Part shown: one piece after another, positions 45,347-53,993 of the stretch
How the letters are laid out: every line of letters begins with the position of its first letter
Numbering within the stretch: position 1 is the first letter of the stretch
Source: Achromobacter insolitus
GTDB taxonomy: Bacteria; Pseudomonadota; Gammaproteobacteria; Burkholderiales; Burkholderiaceae_B
Direction: 5' to 3'
DNA length: 64,000 bases
NCBI RefSeq assembly: GCF_002209555.1
Contig: NZ_NJIF01000001.1
Span: 1-64,000, forward strand
The notes under the pieces: generated by a model
The model's input: the letters and a program-made list of their open reading frames with translations, nothing else
Told to the model about the DNA's origin: nothing
Database searches by the model: none
Position numbers and translations under genes: made by a program

Positions 45347-46450
45347 TTATCTTCCAGACTTCAGCTCGGACCACATCCGGTTTTGCAGGCGTTGGATGTT
45401 CAAGGGCAGCGCCTTGATCACGTACAAGGTCTTGGAGACCTCCGCCGGCGGGTAGATCATGGGATTGTCGGCCACGTCCTTCACCACATACTGCCGCGCC
45501 TCTTTGTTGGCGTTGGGGTAGAACATGGTGTTGGTGATGGCCGCGTGCACCTTGGGCGTTTCGATGTAATTGATGAAGGCCAGCGCCTCTTCGGGATGCG
45601 GAGCATCCTTGGGGATGACCATCAGGTCGAACCACGCAGGCGCGCCGCCCTTCGGAATGAAGTAGTTCACTTCATAGGACTTCTTGGCGTCCTGGGCGCG
45701 CTTGCGGGCGATCATGACGTCGCCGGAAAAGCCGTAGACCATGCACAGGTCGCCAACGGCCAACTCGTCGATATAGCCCGACGAGCTGAACTGGCGGATA
45801 TACGGGCGGATCTTCATCAGCACGTCCAGCGCGGCCTTGTAGTCGTCCGCGTTGGTGCTGTTGGGATCCTTGCCCAGGTACTTCAGCACGGCCGGGAACA
45901 CCTGCGCGGCTTCGTCCAGCATGGAAATGCCGCATTCCTTCAGCTTGGCGGCGTTCTCGGGCTTGAAGATCATGTCCCAGCTGGCCAGGTCCACGCCGTC
46001 GCCCATGATCTGCTTGACCTTGGTGACGTTGTAGCCCAGGCCGTTGGTGCCGTAGCCCCAGGGAATGGCGTGCTCGTTGCCCGGATCGACGGAGGCGACC
46101 AGCGCCATGATTTCAGGATCCAGGTACTTCCAGTTCGGAATCTTGGACTTGTCCAGCTTCTGGAACAGGCCGGCTTCGATCTGGCGCGAGGCGTAATGCG
46201 TGGACGGGACAACGACGTCATAACCCGACTTGCCGGCCAGCAGCTTGGCCTGGAGGGTGTCGTTGCTGTCGTAAACGTCATAACGGACCTTGATGCCGGT
46301 TTCCTTTTCAAAACCGGGAATCGTGTCCGGGGCCGTGTATTCGGCCCAGTTGTAGACGTTGACGACTTTGTTCTGCGCCATTGCCGCCGAGGAGGCCGCC
46401 GTGACCAGCATCGCTCCAAGCGCCCAGCGCATACCCGCCCGTAATTTCAT
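45347..46450 (-). CDS. potF: putrescine-binding periplasmic protein (PotF)
   Basis: Receptor of 367 aa. A signal peptide of about 25 residues ends AMA/AQ. Mature start VVNVYNWAEYTAPDTIPGFEKETG and DVVVPSTHY are hallmarks of PotD/PotF. Start ATG 46450 has AAAGGGGGC 8 bp upstream; an upstream in-frame ATG lies in the untranslated leader. First gene of a five- to six-gene leftward operon (potFGHI, yffB-like, glycosylase). Confidence 0.92.
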   Translation of the reverse strand: MKLRAGMRWALGAMLVTAASSAAMAQNKVVNVYNWAEYTAPDTIPGFEKETGIKVRYDVYDSNDTLQAKLLAGKSGYDVVVPSTHYASRQIEAGLFQKLDKSKIPNWKYLDPEIMALVASVDPGNEHAIPWGYGTNGLGYNVTKVKQIMGDGVDLASWDMIFKPENAAKLKECGISMLDEAAQVFPAVLKYLGKDPNSTNADDYKAALDVLMKIRPYIRQFSSSGYIDELAVGDLCMVYGFSGDVMIARKRAQDAKKSYEVNYFIPKGGAPAWFDLMVIPKDAPHPEEALAFINYIETPKVHAAITNTMFYPNANKEARQYVVKDVADNPMIYPPAEVSKTLYVIKALPLNIQRLQNRMWSELKSGR

Positions 46451-46567
46451 CACCAGCCCCCTTTGCGTTATGCCGTATGTGACAGGAGTACCAAAAGGCG
46501 AAATGATAAAGCTTTTTAGCGATGACCTGCCCAACTTTGCGGGGTAATTGGCGCGAATTGGGCCCCC

Positions 46568-46586
46568 GGGCGGCAAACTGCCGCCC
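46568..46586 (-). terminator. hairpin after the Kdo kinase gene
   Basis: A perfect 8-bp GC inverted repeat with a 3-nt loop, 10 bp after the Kdo kinase stop codon and before the potF promoter region. No T run follows. Confidence 0.5.
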
Positions 46587-46595
46587 TCGCGCGAA

Positions 46596-47333
46596 TCAGG
46601 GCTGGATTCCAACGCCCCAGGCCGTCCAGTAGCTGTCGCGCAGCCGCAGCCAGAAGCGCTCGCCCTCTTCCCCGGCCACCTTGCGCAATGACCGGCGCAG
46701 GCGCTCCAGGTTGGATAGCCGCTGCCGCTCGGACAGGGAGCCCTGCGTGCCGCGGTCGAAATCGATCAGCCAGACGCGGCCGTCGCTACCCACCAGGATG
46801 TTGAAGGCGTTGAGATCGGCATGCCATACGCCGGCCCTGTGCATGCGCACGATGGCCTCGGCAGCCGCCTGCCAGACCGGTTCGGCCAGCGTCTGGGCCA
46901 GGGGCCGCACGCCGGGAATGCGCTCGACCACGATGGCGGCGCGATAGATCGGGCCCTGCCGCCAATAGGCGGCGGCCAGCGGAGCGGGCACTGCCAGGCC
47001 CTGGGCACGCATGGCGGCCAGCAGGCGGTACTCGCGGAAACTGCGGGTGCGGGCCTCGCCGTTCCAGAGATAGGCATCGCGGCTGATGCGCGCGATCATC
47101 CCGCCTCGGCGGTAGCGCCGCAGCACGCCCTGCCAGCCCGCGCCCTGCACGAACCAGGCCGCCTGGCGCCCGCCGGCGTCCACGGGCCGGGCCCGATCGC
47201 CGTAATGCGCGGGGTTGAATAGTTCCGGACCGGCCTCGGCCAGCCGCGAGGGATCGCTGAGCATGGCTCCGCCCAAGGGGCCGGACCACGCCTGGCGCCG
47301 CTCGCCGGATCGGGAATCGCCTTCAGCCTTCAC
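46596..47333 (-). CDS. kdkA: 3-deoxy-D-manno-octulosonic acid (Kdo) kinase
   Basis: Protein-kinase-fold enzyme of 245 aa that phosphorylates the single Kdo of inner-core LPS. WHADLNAFNILV is the catalytic loop (Asp, Asn) and LIDFDRG the metal motif, both typical of KdkA/WaaP. Single phosphorylated Kdo is known in Bordetella and Haemophilus LPS. It overlaps the truncated-haemoglobin gene by 11 bp, an unexpected operon partner. Confidence 0.88.
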   Translation of the reverse strand: MKAEGDSRSGERRQAWSGPLGGAMLSDPSRLAEAGPELFNPAHYGDRARPVDAGGRQAAWFVQGAGWQGVLRRYRRGGMIARISRDAYLWNGEARTRSFREYRLLAAMRAQGLAVPAPLAAAYWRQGPIYRAAIVVERIPGVRPLAQTLAEPVWQAAAEAIVRMHRAGVWHADLNAFNILVGSDGRVWLIDFDRGTQGSLSERQRLSNLERLRRSLRKVAGEEGERFWLRLRDSYWTAWGVGIQP

Positions 47334-47745
47334 GGTTGCGCATCCAGTCGGCCACGCCGTAGAAAGATTGCAGCAGGCGTTCGACCAGGGCAGGTTCTAT
47401 GCCCTGGTCCTCCATGGCTCGTCCAATGCAGGTGACCCATTGATCCCGTTCGACCTCGCCTATCGAGAACGGCAGGTGCCTGGCGCGCAGCCGCGGATGG
47501 CCGAAGCGTTCTATATAGTGGTCCGGGCCGCCGAAATAACCGCACAGGAACCAGAACAGCTTGTCGCGTGCCTGGTCCAGGCTGGGGCCATGGGCGGCGC
47601 GCAACGCTTTCAGGTCGGGCTCCATGTCCATCAGGTCATAGAAGCGGTCCACCAGGGCGCGCACGCCAGGCTCGCCCCCAAGTAGGTCAAAAATGCTGCT
47701 GGAATTTTCCACGGGTTCGGTAATCGTATGGACGCGCGTCGGCAT
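47323..47745 (-). CDS. group II truncated haemoglobin
   Basis: Haem protein of 140 aa. SIFDLLGGEPGVRALVDRFYDLM opens the 2-on-2 globin fold; the proximal His is in FGHPRLRARH after a GPDHYIERFG turn, and a Trp in DQWVTCIG matches the group II G8 Trp. Such proteins bind O2 or NO. Start ATG 47745 shares one base with the upstream permease stop (TGATG). Confidence 0.9.
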   Translation of the reverse strand: MPTRVHTITEPVENSSSIFDLLGGEPGVRALVDRFYDLMDMEPDLKALRAAHGPSLDQARDKLFWFLCGYFGGPDHYIERFGHPRLRARHLPFSIGEVERDQWVTCIGRAMEDQGIEPALVERLLQSFYGVADWMRNREG

Positions 47746-50276
47746 CAGGTTTCTCGTAGGGTGACCAGGGGCGGCGTGCGCAACACGCCCCGCAGGGCCA
47801 GGGCGCCTCCGGCCCAGGCGCCCAGCATGCCCGCGCCGATACCCGCCAGCCACGGCCAAAGGCTAAGAGTAATAGTGAAATCAAATACCTGGGTTGACAA
47901 AGCCCAAGCGATCGCAGTGGCGCCGGCCGCCGCCAGCAGGCCAGCCAGGCCGCCCACGGCCCACAATTCGATACGCTGGGAGCGCGCCAACTGGCTACGG
48001 GTCGCGCCCAGCGCCCGCAGCACGGCGGCTTCGCGCATGCGTTCGTCGCGTGTGGCGGTCAGCGCCGCGGACAGCACCAGCACGCCCGCCGCCAGCGTGA
48101 ACAGGAACAGCAATTGCACCGCGCGGCCCACCTCGTTCAGCACGGACTGCAATTGCTGCAGGATGGCGCCTACGTCGAATACCGTCAGATTCGGGAACTC
48201 GCGAACCAGCGCGGGCAGCACCGCGGCCTTGTCGGGCGGCAGATAGAAGGAAGTGATCCAGCTTTGGGGCATGTCAGCCAGCGAGGCGGGGGTCAGGATG
48301 GCGAAAAAATTGACGCGCATCGTATCCCAATCGACCCGCCGCGTACCTGAAACGGCCACTTCGACCTGCTGGCCCGCCACGTCGAAAGTCATCTTGTCGC
48401 CCAGCGAGATGCCCAGCGTCTTGGCCAGGCCGGACTCCAGCGACACTTCGGCCGAACCCGGCTCCAGCCAGCGGCCCTGCTCGATCCGGTTGGAGGAAGG
48501 CAATTCGTCGCCATAGGACAGGTTGAACTCGCGGTCCACCAGCCGCTTGGCGCGGGGCTCCTCGTAATCATCCGGCCCGACGGGCTTGCCGTTGATGGCG
48601 ATAAGCCGGCCCCGCACCATCGGCGCCAGCGTGATGCGCCCCAGGCCTTCGCGGGTGAGCGCGTCCGTCACGGCCTGACGCTGGTCGGGCTGCACATTGA
48701 TCAGGAATCGGTTGGGCGCATCCGGCGGCAGGGTCCGCTGCCAGCCCTGGATCAGGTCGGTACGCGTCATGGTCAGCAACAGCAGCGCCATCAAGCCTAC
48801 CGCCAGCGCGCAGACCTGGGTGATGGTGGCGGCACGCCGACGCACCACGCCGGCCAAGGCAAAGCGCAGCGCCGGCAGGCCGGCAGCCAGCCGGCGCACG
48901 CGCGCCAGACCCAGGATGCAGAGCCACGCCACCAACGCGAACACGGCAAAGGCCCCGAGAAAGCCCCCCGCCACCACTCCGCCCAACTTCGCGTCACCGG
49001 CAAACCACCAGATCAGCAGGGCGAACCCCGCGGCGCCCAGGGTATAGCCCAGGGCGCTACGCGCGCTCAGCGTGTCGGCGTCGCGCCGCAGCACGCGGGC
49101 AGGCGGCACGTGGCGCAGTTGAGCCAGCGCCGGCAAGGCAAAGCCCAGCAAAAGCAGCAGGCCGGTCAGCAGCCCCTGCAGGGCCGGAATGGCCGATGGC
49201 GCGGGCAAGCTGGTGTCAATCAACGACCCCAGCAATATCACCAGCACCTGGTGCACCGCATAGCCCAGCAGGCAGCCGGCCGCCGATGAAAACAGCCCGA
49301 CCAGGGTGAATTCCAGGGTCAGCATGCGCGAAACCTGCGACTGCACCGCGCCCAGGCAGCGCATGACGGCAATGCCATCACGATGGCGCGTCATGTAACG
49401 GCCGGCCGCCAGGGCCACCGCCACGGCGGATATCAGCACCGCCAACAGCGCAACCAGCGACAGGAAGCGCTGCGCCCGGTCCAGCGTGCGGCGCACTTCC
49501 GGGCGGCCGGATTCCAGGGTGGCGACCTTCTGGCCTCGCTTCAGGTTCTGCTTGAGCCAAGTCGAGTAACCGGCCACGGCATCGGGTTGGCCGGCAACCA
49601 GCATGGCATAGCCAATGCGGCTGCCCGGCGCGATCAGGCCGGTCGCGGGCAGGTCGCTGGCACGCAACAGCACCCTCGGGGCCACGTTGACGAACTGCAT
49701 GCCGCGGTCAGGCTCATAGGTGATGACGCGATCCACCCGCAGATGGGCGTCGCCGACGTTCAGCGTGTCGCCCACCTTGAGGTTCAACAGGGACAGCAAT
49801 TGGCCGTCTACCCAGACCGCGCCCTCGGGCGGGATGTCGCGTGTCGCGGCATCGGGCTCGAAGGGCGCGCTGGCCACGCGCAGGGCGCCGCGCAGCGGAT
49901 AACCTGGCTCCACGGCCTTCAGCGCGGCCAATTGGGCGCCGTCGCCAGCCCCCACCATGGACGGAAATTGCCATGTACTGGAGACGGTCAGGCCGCGTTC
50001 GCGGGCCTGATCCATGAAGGCCGCGGGCACCGGTTCATCAGCATCCAGCACCAGGTCGGCGCCCAGCATCTGTCCGGCGTCGCGCTCCAGCGCCCGGCCA
50101 ACCCGGTCCGCCAGGAAGCCCACGCTGGTCACCGCGGCCACTGCCACGACCAGCGCCAGCACCAGCAGCCGCAGTTCCCCGGCACGGGCGTCGCGCATCA
50201 TCATCCTGGCGCCCTGGCGCAAGGTGGACCAAAAACCTGGGCGCCTGGCCCTTGACGTATCAGGGAAATCCATCAT
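47745..50276 (-). CDS. FtsX-family ABC transporter permease (YbbP-like)
   Basis: Large permease of 843 aa with two FtsX core domains and about ten helices. It resembles E. coli YbbP, which with the ATPase YbbA forms a MacB-type system. It has LRLLVLALVVAVAAVTSVGF near the start, then a periplasmic MacB-like domain. No ATPase gene is adjacent, so the partner must be elsewhere. First gene of a three-gene overlapping operon, and divergent from the second TRAP operon. Confidence 0.87.
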   Translation of the reverse strand: MMDFPDTSRARRPGFWSTLRQGARMMMRDARAGELRLLVLALVVAVAAVTSVGFLADRVGRALERDAGQMLGADLVLDADEPVPAAFMDQARERGLTVSSTWQFPSMVGAGDGAQLAALKAVEPGYPLRGALRVASAPFEPDAATRDIPPEGAVWVDGQLLSLLNLKVGDTLNVGDAHLRVDRVITYEPDRGMQFVNVAPRVLLRASDLPATGLIAPGSRIGYAMLVAGQPDAVAGYSTWLKQNLKRGQKVATLESGRPEVRRTLDRAQRFLSLVALLAVLISAVAVALAAGRYMTRHRDGIAVMRCLGAVQSQVSRMLTLEFTLVGLFSSAAGCLLGYAVHQVLVILLGSLIDTSLPAPSAIPALQGLLTGLLLLLGFALPALAQLRHVPPARVLRRDADTLSARSALGYTLGAAGFALLIWWFAGDAKLGGVVAGGFLGAFAVFALVAWLCILGLARVRRLAAGLPALRFALAGVVRRRAATITQVCALAVGLMALLLLTMTRTDLIQGWQRTLPPDAPNRFLINVQPDQRQAVTDALTREGLGRITLAPMVRGRLIAINGKPVGPDDYEEPRAKRLVDREFNLSYGDELPSSNRIEQGRWLEPGSAEVSLESGLAKTLGISLGDKMTFDVAGQQVEVAVSGTRRVDWDTMRVNFFAILTPASLADMPQSWITSFYLPPDKAAVLPALVREFPNLTVFDVGAILQQLQSVLNEVGRAVQLLFLFTLAAGVLVLSAALTATRDERMREAAVLRALGATRSQLARSQRIELWAVGGLAGLLAAAGATAIAWALSTQVFDFTITLSLWPWLAGIGAGMLGAWAGGALALRGVLRTPPLVTLRET

Positions 50277-50379
50277 TCCACAATGTTAACCAACGGCCTA
50301 GATCGGGGCCGAATCCCGATATCATCCCGGGGCGGGAGGCAAAGCCACCCATAAAGATACTCAAAACCTGGAGAAGACG

Positions 50380-51354
50380 ATGCGTAAATCCTGGCTTGCC
50401 GCCACGATTCTGGCCGCCTGCACGGCCACAACCGCCCTGCCCGCCGCGGCACAGAACACCTTGAAGATGGCCTATGCGCTGTCCACGTCGTCGCACTACG
50501 GCGCGGGCGCCGACGCGCTGGCCAAATCCATTGAAGCCTCCACCGGCGGCAAGTACAAGGTACAGCAATTTGCCAACAGCGCTCTGGGCGGCGAGCGCGA
50601 AGTGATCGAAGGCCTGCAGATCGGCACCATCGATCTGGCCATCGTGTCGACCGGCGCCACCCTGAACTTCGTGCCCGAGACCGGGGTCTTCGACATTCCC
50701 TTCCTGCTGCGCGACCTGCCCCACGCCCGCAATGTGCTGGACAGCAAGATCGGACAAGATATGCTGGCAAAGTTCCCCAGCCGCGGCATCATCGCCCTGG
50801 CCTGGGGCGAACAGGGCTTCCGCCACCTGACCAACAACGTCCGCCCGGTCAAGACGCCGGCCGACGCCAAGGGTCTGAAAATCCGCACGACGGAAAACCC
50901 GATCCACATCACGGCCTTCCGCCAGATCGGTATCCTGCCCACGCCCATGGCATGGCCTGAAGTGGCCACCGCCCTGCAACAAGGCACCATCGACGGCCAG
51001 GAAAACCCGCTGTCGGTGATCACTTCGGCCAAGCTGTCGCAAATGCAGAAGTACCTGTCGCTGACCGGCCACGTCTATGGCCCGGCCCTGGTGCTGATGT
51101 CGGCCAACGTGTATGACGGCCTGTCGGCCGCCGACAAGGCCAATTTCGACAAGGCCGGCAAGGAATCCGCCCAGGCCATGCGCGCTTACGTCGACAACAT
51201 CGAAAAGACTGGCGTCGAGCAGCTCAAGAAGGAAGGCATGCAGGTGACCGAGGTGGACCGTGCCGCCTTTGCCGCCGCGGTCGAGCCGGCCTACCCCGAG
51301 TACTACAAAAAGTTCGACAAGAAGCTGATCGACGCGATCCGCGACACCAAGTAA
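50380..51354 (+). CDS. TRAP transporter substrate-binding protein (second system)
   Basis: Periplasmic receptor of 324 aa with a signal peptide ending PAAAQ. The DctP fold is seen in MAYALSTSSHYGAGADALA and PMAWPEVATALQQGTIDGQE. Ribosome site GGAGAAG is 5 bp before ATG. It belongs to a different subgroup from the uronate receptor at 3095. Ligand unknown; no catabolic gene is adjacent. Its start region carries an ATCGGG/CCCGAT inverted repeat near 50300. Confidence 0.9.
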   Translation: MRKSWLAATILAACTATTALPAAAQNTLKMAYALSTSSHYGAGADALAKSIEASTGGKYKVQQFANSALGGEREVIEGLQIGTIDLAIVSTGATLNFVPETGVFDIPFLLRDLPHARNVLDSKIGQDMLAKFPSRGIIALAWGEQGFRHLTNNVRPVKTPADAKGLKIRTTENPIHITAFRQIGILPTPMAWPEVATALQQGTIDGQENPLSVITSAKLSQMQKYLSLTGHVYGPALVLMSANVYDGLSAADKANFDKAGKESAQAMRAYVDNIEKTGVEQLKKEGMQVTEVDRAAFAAAVEPAYPEYYKKFDKKLIDAIRDTK

Positions 51355-51390
51355 GCAGGGCTCGCCCCAACCCGGGGCGGATCGCTCCTG

Positions 51391-51414
51391 GCGGCGGGAT
51401 TCCGGTCCCGCCGC
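51391..51414 (+). promoter_or_regulatory. intercistronic hairpin between dctP and dctQ
   Basis: A 9-bp perfect GC stem (51391-51399 with 51406-51414) and 6-nt loop followed by TTTCGTTC, in the 102-bp gap after the receptor gene. This form suits partial termination or 3'-end protection, giving more receptor than permease. Confidence 0.55.
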
Positions 51415-51456
51415 TTTCGTTCCCATCCTTTGCGTACAACGCCAACGGGATTCATC

Positions 51457-51957
51457 ATGCGTTTGCTCAGCGCCTTCGACCGCTGCCTGTTCAAAGTGGT
51501 CTCGGTCTTTGCCCAATTGCTGCTGGTCGCCGCCGCGGCCGCCGCCTTCTACCAAGTCATCGCGCGTTTCGTGCTGCACTCACCCGCCGACTGGAGCGAG
51601 GTGCTGACCCGCGCCCTCCTGATCTGGACCGTGCTGCTGGGCGTGGCCCTGGCCTTCCGCCACGGCGCCATGATCAGCGTGGAACTGCTGCGCAACATGC
51701 TGGGCGGCACGCGCCGCCGAGTGCTCGAAGCCATCATCGGCCTGATCTGCGCCGGATTCCTGGGCTTTCTGGCCTGGATCGGCGGCAATATGACCTATCG
51801 CGTGCGTTTCCAGAACGTGCCGAGCCTGGACATCTCGATTTCCTGGATCTACCTGGCCATCCCCGTGGGCGCCACCCTGGCCGCCATCGCCGTGCTGGCC
51901 CGCTGGTGCGCCGGCGAAGAAGACGACGTGCCCGTGCGCAACGACGCGCAAGGCTGA
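51457..51957 (+). CDS. TRAP transporter small permease (DctQ)
   Basis: Membrane protein of 166 aa with four helices; WSEVLTRALLIWTVLLG is the DctQ hallmark. ATG 51457 has GGGA 6-7 bp upstream; an in-frame TTG at 51430 is a weaker choice. It lies 35 bp before the large subunit gene. Confidence 0.88.
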   Translation: MRLLSAFDRCLFKVVSVFAQLLLVAAAAAAFYQVIARFVLHSPADWSEVLTRALLIWTVLLGVALAFRHGAMISVELLRNMLGGTRRRVLEAIIGLICAGFLGFLAWIGGNMTYRVRFQNVPSLDISISWIYLAIPVGATLAAIAVLARWCAGEEDDVPVRNDAQG

Positions 51958-51992
51958 GCCGCCCCTATCGAACATAAGCAGCAGATATCGCC

Positions 51993-53270
51993 ATGTCCCA
52001 ATTAATGATTGTCTCGATGCTGATTTTCTTCGGGCTGTCCGTGCCGGTCGCCGTGTCGATCGGTCTGGCCAGCCTGGCGGGAGTCGGCGCCGCCGGCCTG
52101 CCCTGGGTGGTAGTAGCCCAGCAACTGTTCGCGGCGCTGGACAAGTACCCGCTGGTCGCAATTCCCTTCTTCATCCTGGCCGGCAACCTGATGGAAGCCG
52201 GCGGCATCTCCGAACGCATGGTGGAGTTCGCCAAGAGCGTGGTGGGCGGCATCCAGGGCGGCCTGGCCTGCACCTGCGTCCTGACCTGCATGATCTTCGC
52301 CGCTGTGGCCGGCTCCAGCGTCGCCACCACGTTCGCGGTCGGCGCGATCCTGATTCCCGCCATGATCCGGCACGGCTATCCCGCGCCCTTCGCGGCCTCG
52401 CTGCAGGCCAGCGCGGCGGAATTGGGCGTGATCATTCCTCCCTCCATCCCCATGATTCTGTTCGCGGTATCCACCGACACCTCGACCGGCGAACTTTTCA
52501 TCGCCGGGGTCATGCCGGGCATCCTGATCGGCGTGGCGCTGATGTTCTATGTCTGGCTCTACGCCAAGCGCAACAACCTGGGCAAACGCGACGGCGAAGG
52601 CCGCCTGCCGCTCTGGCCTGCCTTCAAGAATGCGTGGCTGGCGCTGCTGATGCCGGTGATCATCCTGGGCGGCATCTACGGCGGCGTCTTCACCCCGACG
52701 GAAGCCTCGGTGGTGGCCGTCATGTATGCCGTGGTGGTGGGCAAATTCATCTACCGCCGATTGAGCTTCAAGCAGCTCTCCGACACGCTGCACAAGTCGG
52801 TGGTGTCGACGGCGGTGATCATGTTCGTGATCGCCAACGCCGGCATCTTCAGCTTCCTGCTCAACCGCGCGGGCATTCCCGACGCGCTGGGCGTGTGGCT
52901 GGCACAGATCTTCGACACCAAGTTCACCTTCCTGATGGGCGTGAATGCGGCGCTGTTCATCATCGGCATGTTCATCGAGACCTCGGCGTCCATCGTCGTG
53001 CTGGCGCCCTTGCTGCTGCCGGTGGCGCTGAAGTTCGGCGTGGAGCCGGTGCACTTCGGAATCATCATGGTGGTGAACCTGGCGCTCGGGATGATTACGC
53101 CGCCGTTCGGGGTCAATCTTTTCGCGGCTTGCGCGGTGGCGAAACTGCCGTTGGAGAGGTTGATCAAACCGTTGATTCCGTTTGTGGCGGTGGTGATTGT
53201 TTGCCTGGTGATCATTACTTATTGGCCGGGGTTGTCGCTGGGGTTGCGGGATCTGGTCTACGCGAAGTAG
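51993..53270 (+). CDS. TRAP transporter large permease (DctM)
   Basis: Permease of 425 aa, about 12 helices, with AVAGSSVATTFAVGAILIPAM, IIPPSIPMILFA and MITPPFGVNLFAACAV. Third gene of the TRAP operon. The last 60 or so codons switch from C-ending to G/T-ending codons (ttg, ggg, gtt), unlike the rest of the gene, while still encoding normal DctM sequence. Confidence 0.93.
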   Translation: MSQLMIVSMLIFFGLSVPVAVSIGLASLAGVGAAGLPWVVVAQQLFAALDKYPLVAIPFFILAGNLMEAGGISERMVEFAKSVVGGIQGGLACTCVLTCMIFAAVAGSSVATTFAVGAILIPAMIRHGYPAPFAASLQASAAELGVIIPPSIPMILFAVSTDTSTGELFIAGVMPGILIGVALMFYVWLYAKRNNLGKRDGEGRLPLWPAFKNAWLALLMPVIILGGIYGGVFTPTEASVVAVMYAVVVGKFIYRRLSFKQLSDTLHKSVVSTAVIMFVIANAGIFSFLLNRAGIPDALGVWLAQIFDTKFTFLMGVNAALFIIGMFIETSASIVVLAPLLLPVALKFGVEPVHFGIIMVVNLALGMITPPFGVNLFAACAVAKLPLERLIKPLIPFVAVVIVCLVIITYWPGLSLGLRDLVYAK

Positions 53271-53325
53271 GTCTGTTTGCAGGTTCTGTTGTAGTGGCGG
53301 GCGTCAGAGCTTCTTCGTAGGCCGC

Positions 53326-53485
53326 TCGCCGGCGCGGGCGCCTGAAGGGCGAGCGCCCACGATTGCGGTCCGGAGCGTTCGCTCCGGACTTCCCCGTCGT
53401 CATCGTCGTCACCGCCTACGGCGGTTCCTTCCGATTCCCTCGGGCGCATCGAGGTTGCTCGCCCCTTAGGCGCCCGCGCCGGCGA
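53326..53485. repeat. long inverted repeat with internal hairpins
   Basis: Arms 53326-53354 and 53457-53485 match at 27 of 29 positions in inverted orientation, enclosing about 100 bp. Inside lie a perfect 10-bp hairpin (53368-53377 with 53380-53389) and a 6-bp hairpin at 53411-53425. The element could be a miniature mobile palindromic unit or a cruciform former. Confidence 0.7.
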
Positions 53486-53550
53486 ACTACCGAATTCTTG
53501 GCCTGTTGCGCTGCTGGACCCGTGGTTAGTGGCGATTCTTGCGTTGCCCG

Positions 53551-53582
53551 CTGCTTGCGGCCGCGCGGGCGGCCGCAAGCAG
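53551..53582. repeat. perfect 14-bp hairpin
   Basis: Arms 53551-53564 and 53569-53582 are perfect inverse complements around a 4-nt loop; almost all G/C. Could terminate transcription from either flanking operon, though no T run follows. Confidence 0.65.
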
Positions 53583-53673
53583 CATACGTGGTGGTGGTCG
53601 TCGTGGCTATCCGCGCTTGCGCGAATGCGAGGAACTGCTTGCTAATGGCACCGGCATCTGGGGTGTGGGCGGT

Positions 53674-53736
53674 GATGGGTGGCGCGCGGCGAGCAGCCGT
53701 TTACGCATCGAGATCCGTTCGCGCGCGCCACCCATC
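53674..53736. repeat. 15-bp inverted repeat with 33-bp spacer
   Basis: 53674-53688 and 53722-53736 are perfect inverse complements. Near it (53850-53865) is a perfect 16-bp palindrome, GGCCGCCCGGGCGGCC. Confidence 0.6.
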
Positions 53737-53993
53737 CGGCGGCGGAGTTGAAATAACGATGTTCGCTGACTGTGTCTTGGCGCTTGAGATCAGCCACCAA
53801 CAGCGCGCAGCGTCATCGCAAATCGCAAGACACCGCGTAAGCCCCAAGAGGCCGCCCGGGCGGCCGGCATGGGGCGGGCCCCGCAAGACCCGCCTCCACT
53901 ACGCCGCTCGTGAAAAAAATGCCAAGGACACCGCTCGCCCCAGGCCCACGGCGCGGCTGGCGTCTTAAGAACCAACGCCGCCCAGCCATAGAC

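Larger units (their letters stand above)
53271..53993. other. non-coding, hairpin-rich intergenic region
   Basis: About 720 bp without a convincing gene. Open frames here (for example 53363-53968 on the plus strand) have low-complexity Arg/Ala/Val translations and no ribosome site. It lies between two convergent operons and contains several perfect inverted repeats, listed separately. Base usage differs from the coding DNA on both sides. Confidence 0.7.

Noticed and set aside
53363..53968. 201-codon plus-strand frame in the palindromic region
   Set aside because: No ribosome site, low-complexity translation, and it spans several hairpins.
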